A program made the position numbers and the translations under genes. The notes beneath the pieces are model-generated. The model made no database searches. It saw only the letters and a list, made by a program, of their open reading frames with translations, and was not told the origin of the DNA. Of a stretch of 7,883 nt of DNA, positions 1 through 5,663 are shown one piece after another; position 1 is the first letter of the stretch; the number at the start of each line of letters is the position of its first letter. Location: positions 1-7,883 of the forward strand of contig JAWOBE010000168.1 of NCBI GenBank assembly GCA_046498185.1, given 5' to 3'. Source of the DNA: CAYXDR01 sp046498185. GTDB taxonomy: Bacteria > Desulfobacterota > DSM-4660 > Desulfatiglandales > Desulfatiglandaceae.

Positions 1-648
1 GACGGAACAGGGCATATGCAGGCAGGGACGACATGGATCGAGGCGGCCGAAGGGCTTCCGCAGTATGACCCGCCTGACAACCAAACGTTATTCGCTCAGC
101 ACATCCTTGCTGCGAACAAAGATATTGATCCCACTTCAATCTTTATCGGCGGCGAAGGCATCAATTTCTACAAGGCCGCCGGCGTGGCGCAGCCGGCTTC
201 AGGATTTTATTCAGGTGCACCGTTGTGGGCGCAGAGCAAAACCGGGTTGAACAATCTGGTCATGACCCGGATGCTGGTGCTTTTCTCAGGCAACTGTGAC
301 ATGAGTATTTCAGAGAACCCGGCTTATGCACCTGCATACATTTACACAGTCTACATTCAAGATAGCAATGGAAATCCCCCGATTGCAGGAACCGCTTTCA
401 AAGTGGAAACTTTCGATGTCGATGATAAGTTGATCTCGACACCGATCGACATCGTTTATCCGGATGCCCTCGCATATAGAGGAACCTTCAGGGATCCGTC
501 GAACCCGGACTCGAACAATCCCTATCAGATTTCGATAACTTACTCGCCGGGAGGAATTGCCAAGACGGTGTTTACTTATACCCCCACCTGCCTGGATGAG
601 GCCCCCGGATGTTCAGGCAGCAGTGAGGTTGTGGAATTTAATCGTTGA
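1..648 (+). CDS. Probable secreted/surface protein, C-terminal part with Ig-like domain (5' partial)
   Basis: I do not recognise a named family. The frame is open from the first base of the window to a TGA at 646-648. The ATG at 16 is not followed by a signal peptide, so the visible 215 residues are most likely the C-terminal part of a longer protein, although a start at 16 cannot be excluded. The N-terminal half is rich in Gly, Asn, Pro and aromatic residues with no transmembrane segment. From about residue 112 the sequence reads as alternating beta strands, and the stretch IQDSNGNPPIAGTAFKVET resembles the 'D-x-N-G-N-P' strand-loop typical of invasin/Big-type bacterial Ig-like domains. Two cysteines eight residues apart near the end (CLDEAPGC) could form a disulfide, which fits an exported protein. 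It converges on the SWIM gene, with a hairpin between them. The Ig-like assignment is inference from pattern; no enzymatic motif is visible. Confidence 0.6.
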   Translation, partial: DGTGHMQAGTTWIEAAEGLPQYDPPDNQTLFAQHILAANKDIDPTSIFIGGEGINFYKAAGVAQPASGFYSGAPLWAQSKTGLNNLVMTRMLVLFSGNCDMSISENPAYAPAYIYTVYIQDSNGNPPIAGTAFKVETFDVDDKLISTPIDIVYPDALAYRGTFRDPSNPDSNNPYQISITYSPGGIAKTVFTYTPTCLDEAPGCSGSSEVVEFNR

Positions 649-676
649 TCCAGTCCGGCAGATAGAACCAGTTTTT

Positions 677-709
677 ACCCCAACTTCGTGAAAATCACGA
701 GGTTGGGGT
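677..709. terminator. Convergent-gene hairpin, possible bidirectional terminator
   Basis: The left arm is ACCCCAACTTCGTGA (677-691) and the right arm is TCACGAGGTTGGGGT (695-709), separated by AAA. The arms pair over 15 positions with a single non-Watson-Crick position. It lies between the 3' ends of two convergent genes, which is where a shared terminator is expected. The stop codon of the minus-strand SWIM gene (695-697) is part of the stem. No T-tract follows the stem on either strand: the five Ts at 672-676 precede it on the plus strand and read as As after it on the minus strand. It is therefore not a classical intrinsic terminator and may instead act as an mRNA 3'-end stabiliser or assist factor-dependent termination. 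Confidence 0.45.
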
Positions 710-1786
710 AGCGCTGGATGCTTTGTCAAGTGCTTTTCTTGTTCTGGCCTGCAGATTCAAAGGGCTTTTCGACCTTTCCCAGTTGGCAATGGTGTTAGGG
801 CTCACATCCAGCGTCCGCGCGAAAGATGCTTTCGTCATGCCGAGTTTCGTGCGGATTTTGACGACGGTTTCGCCGGTAATTACACCGGGGGCGAGCGGGG
901 CGGAGCGCCCTTTTTTCTTACCTGGCCCGCGTGCCGTTTTCGACCGTTGTTTCCTCTTTACGGGGGCACCGGCTTTTTTCTTCGGTGCCGTAGACTTAGG
1001 TTTATTCGCCTTTCCCTTGTCCGGGGCTTTGGATTTGTTCTTTGCAGGATTCAAAAAGGCCGCATCTTTCCCGTCCGTCATTTCAATGCCGAAAACATCC
1101 GAAAGATCATTTTCCGCAATATGTCTGCCTCCGTGCGGAGATGATAAGGTTGAGATCGCAGCCGTATCGGCATCGACGGTTATCAATTCTTCATGGTCCA
1201 CTCCGCGAAGGACAAATAGCAATTCGGGCTTTTCGTCGAGACGTGCGCCGACGCCGTAAAGTACTGCGGCCACATGCTTGCACATCACGGCCCAATCCGG
1301 GCAGGAGCAGTGGAGCTTAATTTCCGCCGGACTTGGAAACAGGCCCGTGTCGCGGTTTGTTACGACCGCCATGACGCTTTCGGAAAGCCTGCCCTGGAGC
1401 AATTCCAGAAGAGAGCCTATCTGACCGGCGCATCTGGCTTTGACCTCGCGCCATTTCTTCGCGGGGAGTTTCTTGATCTCGATTTCCACATTATAAAGCT
1501 CTGAGCCGCTGACCATGGCTTTGACCGCACCTTCGGCCATTTCAAGGTGACAAACGGAGCCGTTCCTGACATAGGTGCGGCCACGGGGGAGACGGTTTTC
1601 AAAGTCGCTGAATTTTTCAAGATGTTCGCACCACGCCTGGCCCCAGAAAGATCTTGCGATTTTACGGCCCTGGATTTCCACGGGCTGGATGCAGTGGCCC
1701 TTTTTACGCAGCTTATCCATCTTCTTCAAGGAACGTGCCCGCCTTACAGCCACAGGGACGTAAGGCTTCCATCCATACCAACCCAT
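695..1786 (-). CDS. SWIM zinc-finger protein with lysine-rich linker and C-terminal XRE-type HTH
   Basis: A 363-residue protein, probably a nucleic-acid-binding partner of the adjacent SNF2 ATPase. Residues ~45-108 carry the conserved N-terminal block of the family (FWGQAWCEHLEKFSDFENRLP followed by an RGRTYVRNGSV stretch). Residues 160-171 hold the SWIM zinc motif CxCx6CxH, with ligands C160, C162, C169 and H171. Residues ~245-298 are a low-complexity Lys/Pro/Ala linker, probably disordered and able to contact DNA non-specifically. Residues ~301-355 resemble an XRE-type helix-turn-helix, with the recognition stretch TLDVSPNTIANWERSKS. The ATG at 1784-1786 has an AGGAGG six bases upstream, so this start is well supported. 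It is the second gene of an operon with the SNF2 gene, 10 bp away. SWIM proteins next to SNF2 ATPases are a known bacterial arrangement (B. subtilis YwqB/YwqA, for example); the biological role remains poorly defined. SWIM assignment is firm, HTH assignment fairly firm, function inferred. Confidence 0.88.
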   Translation of the reverse strand: MGWYGWKPYVPVAVRRARSLKKMDKLRKKGHCIQPVEIQGRKIARSFWGQAWCEHLEKFSDFENRLPRGRTYVRNGSVCHLEMAEGAVKAMVSGSELYNVEIEIKKLPAKKWREVKARCAGQIGSLLELLQGRLSESVMAVVTNRDTGLFPSPAEIKLHCSCPDWAVMCKHVAAVLYGVGARLDEKPELLFVLRGVDHEELITVDADTAAISTLSSPHGGRHIAENDLSDVFGIEMTDGKDAAFLNPAKNKSKAPDKGKANKPKSTAPKKKAGAPVKRKQRSKTARGPGKKKGRSAPLAPGVITGETVVKIRTKLGMTKASFARTLDVSPNTIANWERSKSPLNLQARTRKALDKASSATPTS

Positions 1787-1792
1787 ATTTTT

Positions 1793-1798
1793 CCTCCT
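1793..1798 (-). promoter_or_regulatory. Shine-Dalgarno AGGAGG of the SWIM gene, overlapping the SNF2 stop codon
   Basis: The minus strand reads TAGGAGGAAAAATATG, where TAG (1799-1797) is the SNF2 stop codon and ATG (1786-1784) starts the SWIM gene. AGGAGG is a perfect Shine-Dalgarno with a six-base spacer, and its first two bases are the last two of the stop codon. Ribosomes terminating on the SNF2 frame would sit directly on the next ribosome binding site, which suggests translational coupling and matched production of the two proteins. Confidence 0.8.
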
Positions 1799-4511
1799 AC
1801 ATGCCGGCCCTGTCTATATCGAGAGCCACCAGATCGATCAATTCCCTGTCGCTCAATTCGGTGAGCATGGCCTCGGCCCCACTCTTTAGAATGCCATCTG
1901 AAAGCGCCTTCTTTTCTTCTATCAGTGCATCGATTTTCTCCTCCACCGTGCCTCGGCAGATGAACTTATGCACGAGCACATTTTTCTTCTGCCCAATGCG
2001 GAAAGCACGGTCGGTGGCTTGATTCTCGACCGCCGGGTTCCACCAGCGATCGAAATGGATGACGTGGGATGCAGCCGTCAGGTTCAGTCCCGTACCCCCA
2101 GCCTTGAGGGAAAGAACAAAAAAGGGTGGACCGTCTTCTTTTTCAAATTCGCGAATCAAGCTGCGGCGGGCTTTCACAGGAGTTCCTCCATGAAGGATCA
2201 AACCTTCGCAGTTGAAAATTTCAGACAGGAAACCGGCCGCCGGTTGGGTCATTTCCCGAAACTGTGTGAAAAGGAGCAATTTTTCCTGCCTGGAAGCAAT
2301 TTCTTCGCAAACGGCCCTCAGGCGTTCAAATTTCCCGCTATCAGCAGGCTCATACACTCTATCGCCAAGGAGTTGGCTCGGGTGGTTGCAAATCTGTTTG
2401 AATCTGAGGAGATACGAAAGCACGAGGCCGCGCCGTTTGATCCCATCGGCTTCGGCCAGCGAGCGGGCCATTTGATCGACGGAGTTCGCGTAAAGGGCGG
2501 CCTGCTTTTTGGTCAGCCCACAAAAAGTCTTTACTTCCGTTTTGTCCGGAAGATCGGGAATAATATTTTTGTCCGTCTTTAGCCTTCGGAGTATATAAGG
2601 CTGAACAAGCCGACGGACCGGCCCGTAGCGGTCCTGTTCCCGTCGCTCAAGGGATTTCGAAAATTCCTTGAATTTGCGGGCGGACCCCAGCAGACCCGGG
2701 CACAGGAAATCAAAAATGGACCAGAGATCGGACAACCGGTTTTCCACCGGCGTGCCGGTAAGAGCGATCCTTGAGCCGGCCTTGAGTTTCTTGACCGCCT
2801 TTGTCTGGTCTGCAGCCGGGTTCTTGATGGCCTGGGCTTCGTCCAGGATTACAAGGTTCCAGTGGATATCGAGAAGCCATTTTTGTCTAAGAACCATTCC
2901 ATAGGTGGTCAGAATGAGATCTTTTCCTGCAACGGAACTTGCCGGGTCTCGAGCGATCAATGCGGATATTTCTTTATCCATTTCCGAGGGATGAACGCAT
3001 AATATTCGAAGGGTGGGCGCGAAACGATTGATCTCATCCTTCCAGTTGCCGAGAAGAGAAGCCGGCAGCACCAGCAGCGACGGGCCGGCTTCGTTCCTTT
3101 TCTCTTTTTTCAGGCTCACGAGAAGCGAGAGAATCTGGACGGTTTTCCCTAGCCCCATATCATCGGCAAGGCAGGCGCCTAGGCCCAGGGATGAAAGGAA
3201 CCGGAGCCATCGGTGCCCTGTTGCCTGGTAGGGCCTCAGAATACCTCGAAAATCCTTACTTTGGGTTGAATGCTGCAGTTTTTGAGGGTTGCGCAAATCC
3301 TTGAGAACGCTCGAAAGCCAACTCCCGGCATTGACAAATGCCCACTCCCGATCGTTACCGGGAGATGCGCCGTCAGATGCAAAATCCGCCGGCGCGCCTG
3401 CAAGCAGATGCATGCCTTCTATGAAGGAAATCCCGTTTTCCCCGGCCTCATCTTCGACCCGCTTCCAATGGGCCAAAACTTCCGAGAGTTTTTCCCGGTC
3501 CACTTCCACCCATTTGCCTCGAAGATTCACAAGACCTTCTTCTTCAGCCATCAACCTCCGCCATTCATCCTCGGTAAGTTTTTCACCCTCCAGGGCTATG
3601 TCCACCTGGAAGTCGAGCATGCTGTCCGCGGCCAATCTGGTTTGCTTCTTTTCACCCATCGTGACGACCACCCTTGGCCTGGGGCGCTTTTTCCACCAGT
3701 CCGGAAGCCGGACCAGAAGGCCGCTTTCTTCGAGAACCGGGACATCCCTGAGAAAACGATAAGCCTCTCTTGAAGACCAGGCAACGGGGTGAAATACATC
3801 TCCGGAATCGACAAGCTGCCGGATAAAACGGCTTTTCCCTGCAGCGGATTCAACAGGTGAGAGCAGATGGACCAGGGCTCTTTTGTTTTTCTGACCGGCA
3901 TATTCCTTAAGTGCTCTGCCGAGGGGTTGATACTGGACCTGACCGCCTTTCGAAAGGCGCGGCGCATAGGTGGCGAGAAAAGCAAAAGGGAATTCCGGGC
4001 TCCTTTTATTTTCTGCAAGATGGAAACAAACCCGACCCACCTGTTGCCAGAGGGGCGCCTGTTTCTTGAGCCAGCCGGAAAGTCCTGCACGGGATGCCAG
4101 GACCTGTTTCCGAATCCACCCATCCAGTTCAACCCAGGTATCCCGAAGAAGACCGGAATCCAAATATTCTCCGCCTTCCATCGGGGGCGCGGAGAAAAGC
4201 ATCTCTTCGATTTCATGCGACCCGGGCGGGTCGATAGGCTGAAGGTCGTCTCCGGCATATTCGGGCGTACGACAGAGAGAAGTCAGGTAGCGGCAGCCGA
4301 AATCCCGCCAGAAAGACACAGCAGGAGATATTGGTGGATCGGGTTTGAAGGCGGCCAGCGTATACACTCCGGATGCCCGGCAGGAGGAAAAGGCGTCAAA
4401 GACTTTCTTTTCCCAGCTGGAAAGTTTACCCATTTCCCCTTGTTCAGTCCGTTTAAGGCGAAGACGGCCAGACGGTGTCAAGATAATATAAAAGCTCGGT
4501 GCTTTAGGCAC
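1797..4511 (-). CDS. SNF2-family DEAD/DEAH-like helicase/ATPase with bacterial accessory N-terminus
   Basis: A 904-residue SNF2-type double-stranded DNA translocase that would use ATP to move along or remodel nucleoprotein. Residues ~1-420 match the accessory N-terminal region of bacterial SNF2 proteins, including an early ILTPSGRLRL block. The ATPase core follows: motif I DDMGLGKTVQ (450-459, K456), motif Ia LVLPASLLGNWKDE (~480-493), motif II DEAQ (557-560), motif III LTGTPVENRLSDLW (~584-597), the QPYILRRLKTD segment (~637-647), motif V KAGGTGLNLT (~803-812) and motif VI QATDRAFRIGQ (831-841) with its arginine finger. All core motifs are intact, so it should be active. The chosen start is a GTG at 4511-4509, because an in-frame TAA lies six bases upstream; no good ribosome binding site precedes it. 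An ATG at codon 27 (4433-4431) follows AAGGGG at a short two-base spacing, but would remove the conserved early block. It is first in an operon with the SWIM gene. Confidence 0.95.
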   Translation of the reverse strand: MPKAPSFYIILTPSGRLRLKRTEQGEMGKLSSWEKKVFDAFSSCRASGVYTLAAFKPDPPISPAVSFWRDFGCRYLTSLCRTPEYAGDDLQPIDPPGSHEIEEMLFSAPPMEGGEYLDSGLLRDTWVELDGWIRKQVLASRAGLSGWLKKQAPLWQQVGRVCFHLAENKRSPEFPFAFLATYAPRLSKGGQVQYQPLGRALKEYAGQKNKRALVHLLSPVESAAGKSRFIRQLVDSGDVFHPVAWSSREAYRFLRDVPVLEESGLLVRLPDWWKKRPRPRVVVTMGEKKQTRLAADSMLDFQVDIALEGEKLTEDEWRRLMAEEEGLVNLRGKWVEVDREKLSEVLAHWKRVEDEAGENGISFIEGMHLLAGAPADFASDGASPGNDREWAFVNAGSWLSSVLKDLRNPQKLQHSTQSKDFRGILRPYQATGHRWLRFLSSLGLGACLADDMGLGKTVQILSLLVSLKKEKRNEAGPSLLVLPASLLGNWKDEINRFAPTLRILCVHPSEMDKEISALIARDPASSVAGKDLILTTYGMVLRQKWLLDIHWNLVILDEAQAIKNPAADQTKAVKKLKAGSRIALTGTPVENRLSDLWSIFDFLCPGLLGSARKFKEFSKSLERREQDRYGPVRRLVQPYILRRLKTDKNIIPDLPDKTEVKTFCGLTKKQAALYANSVDQMARSLAEADGIKRRGLVLSYLLRFKQICNHPSQLLGDRVYEPADSGKFERLRAVCEEIASRQEKLLLFTQFREMTQPAAGFLSEIFNCEGLILHGGTPVKARRSLIREFEKEDGPPFFVLSLKAGGTGLNLTAASHVIHFDRWWNPAVENQATDRAFRIGQKKNVLVHKFICRGTVEEKIDALIEEKKALSDGILKSGAEAMLTELSDRELIDLVALDIDRAGM

Positions 4512-4660
4512 TTCTTACATATCTCACTTCGAGGGTGACCTTGAAGCGATCGACCTCTGAGAATTATGGTTTCTGCAGCGACGTCCAACATTTATGGAAC
4601 ACGAGTTGCTGCGCGTTGAATGATGATTCGATGTAATTAACACAAAATATTAACCTCTTT
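4512..4660 (-). promoter_or_regulatory. Intergenic leader of the SNF2-SWIM operon, probable promoter region
   Basis: This 149-bp gap is the only non-coding sequence in front of the SNF2-SWIM pair, so their promoter probably lies here. No strong sigma-70 pair is visible. The best -10-like hexamer on the minus strand is CATAAT (4568-4563), but the only TTG-type -35 nearby, TTGGAC (4588-4583), is spaced just 14 bases away. An imperfect inverted repeat, CTTCGAGG-GTGA-CCTTGAAG (4527-4546), sits about 15 bases before the GTG start, where an operator or a small leader hairpin could act. No small ORF, tRNA or riboswitch-like fold was recognised. The promoter location is inference. Confidence 0.3.
4645..4658. 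repeat. 14-bp direct repeat, copy 1 (just after the CDF gene)
   Basis: The plus strand reads AAATATTAACCTCT. It matches AAATGTTAACCTCT at 5637-5650 at 13 of 14 positions and in the same orientation. This copy ends two bases before the stop codon of the cation efflux gene; the other lies just upstream of its start, so the pair brackets the gene. The similarity is visible directly; its significance is unknown and chance in AT-rich spacers is possible. Confidence 0.35.
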
Positions 4661-5614
4661 TCAAGCTAAAAACAGCCCTGCCTGCTCATCCGTGTCTCCG
4701 GACAGCTCGCAGAGCAGGGTTCCGTGCCCGCACGGATCGGTTTCGAACTGCAGAACCGGGTGGTCTATTCCAAAGCGATGCAGTAGTTCATGGCGAATTT
4801 TTTTTGCAAGCGGCTCGGTAGAGCTTATCAGTTGATCGGCTACCTCCACGTGGCAGGAAAACGCGATACTGGAGGAGCTGATATTCCAGGCATGTAAATA
4901 GTGGACTCCGCATACACCGGGTACCTTCAGGATCGCTTTCTTTACTTTCTCCAGGTCCAGGCTTTTTGGTGTAGCGTTCATCAGGATGCCGGTCGCCTCT
5001 TTCAGAATCGACCAGCAGTTTTTCAGGATGAAAGCGACAATCACAAAGGAAAGAAGCGGATCCAGCCAGTACCAGGGTCTGAAAACCAAGACGACGCCAT
5101 TGACCAGCACGAGCACGGAAGTCAAAAAGTCCCCGACCATGTGGAGAAAGGCTCCCCGCACATTCAGACTGTGCTTTGAATCCCGATGGAGCAGCCAGGC
5201 GGAAAGGCCGTTTCCAACGATACCCACCGCCGCCAGATATATGACAATACGGCCGATGACCGGCTGGGGGTTCAAGAAACGCCCGAACGCTTCATATAGG
5301 ATAAAGCCCGATGCGGCCGCCAGGAGCGCGACGTTTATCGCCGCCCCGAGAATTTCGGCCCGTTTGTATCCGAAGGTGTTTTTTCTGGATGCGCCTTTTT
5401 TCCCGATCCGGAATGCAAAATAGGCGATCAACAGCGCAGTGAAATCACTGTAATTGTGGACTGCATCGGATATGAGCGCCATGCTCTGGGCGTAAATCCC
5501 GCCGATTATCTGTGCCGTGGGGATAATCAGGTTGATTGCAAGCGTGAAGAGAAGCCTCGCCCCGGTCGTGTCTTCCTGGTGGAAGTTGTTTTCGTTTCCG
5601 TTATGAGAATGCAT
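4661..5614 (-). CDS. Cation diffusion facilitator, zinc-type (CzcD/ZitB-like) metal efflux transporter
   Basis: A 317-residue inner-membrane metal/proton antiporter of the CDF family, expected to export Zn2+ and perhaps Cd2+ or Co2+ from the cytoplasm. Six hydrophobic segments can be traced between residues ~20 and ~210. TM2 contains SDAVHNYSDF with H53 and D57, and TM5 contains HMVGDFLTS with H158 and D162. This HxxxD/HxxxD set is the tetrahedral site of zinc-selective members such as ZitB and eukaryotic ZnTs, whereas YiiP has DxxxD in TM2. Residues ~217-293 form the cytoplasmic ferredoxin-like domain, including HVEV (255-258). The short N-terminus has scattered histidines (H2, H4, H12) but no long His-rich loop. 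Length is usual for the family. The ATG at 5614-5612 has no recognisable Shine-Dalgarno. The next in-frame Met is residue 45, at the start of TM2, so the earlier start is retained. It lies 49 bp downstream of uvrA, and co-transcription is possible but unproven. Confidence 0.94.
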   Translation of the reverse strand: MHSHNGNENNFHQEDTTGARLLFTLAINLIIPTAQIIGGIYAQSMALISDAVHNYSDFTALLIAYFAFRIGKKGASRKNTFGYKRAEILGAAINVALLAAASGFILYEAFGRFLNPQPVIGRIVIYLAAVGIVGNGLSAWLLHRDSKHSLNVRGAFLHMVGDFLTSVLVLVNGVVLVFRPWYWLDPLLSFVIVAFILKNCWSILKEATGILMNATPKSLDLEKVKKAILKVPGVCGVHYLHAWNISSSSIAFSCHVEVADQLISSTEPLAKKIRHELLHRFGIDHPVLQFETDPCGHGTLLCELSGDTDEQAGLFLA

Positions 5615-5663
5615 ATTAGAATATAAAATAAACTTTAAATGTTAACCTCTACTTGTCCAATAT
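5615..5663 (-). promoter_or_regulatory. AT-rich spacer between uvrA and the CDF gene, possible promoter
   Basis: This 49-bp spacer is strikingly AT-rich compared with the genes around it. On the minus strand TTAACA (5645-5640) and TATTCT (5623-5618), 16 bases apart, form a weak -35/-10 pair. If used, transcription would begin at or very near the ATG at 5614, giving a leaderless or nearly leaderless message, which would agree with the missing Shine-Dalgarno. No terminator hairpin follows the uvrA stop, so read-through from uvrA is equally plausible. Confidence 0.25.
5637..5650. repeat. 14-bp direct repeat, copy 2 (upstream of the CDF gene)
   Basis: AAATGTTAACCTCT on the plus strand, matching copy 1 at 4645-4658 with one difference (G for A at the fifth base). 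It includes the palindromic hexamer GTTAAC. It overlaps the candidate -35 element of the efflux gene, so it could be a regulator site or simply a chance match. Confidence 0.35.

Noticed and set aside
723..1259. Plus-strand open frame of 178 codons opposite the SWIM gene
   Set aside because: It is antisense to the lysine-rich linker and HTH; its hydrophobic Phe/Leu-rich character is simply what Lys/Glu-rich codons give when read from the other strand.
1741..1766. Perfect 7-bp inverted repeat (GCCTTAC...GTAAGGC, 12-base loop) near the start of the SWIM gene
   Set aside because: It lies within conserved coding sequence about 20 bases into the gene; a short stem with a large loop is expected by chance at this length scale.
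3596..4258. Second minus-strand open frame of 220 codons inside the SNF2 gene
   Set aside because: It is an alternate frame of the SNF2 N-terminal region. The SNF2 frame runs through it without a break, so it is neither a frameshift remnant nor a separate gene.
3867..4538. Plus-strand open frame of 223 codons opposite the SNF2 gene
   Set aside because: It lies almost wholly antisense to the SNF2 coding region, its product is low in recognisable motifs, and the SNF2 frame clearly carries the conserved protein.
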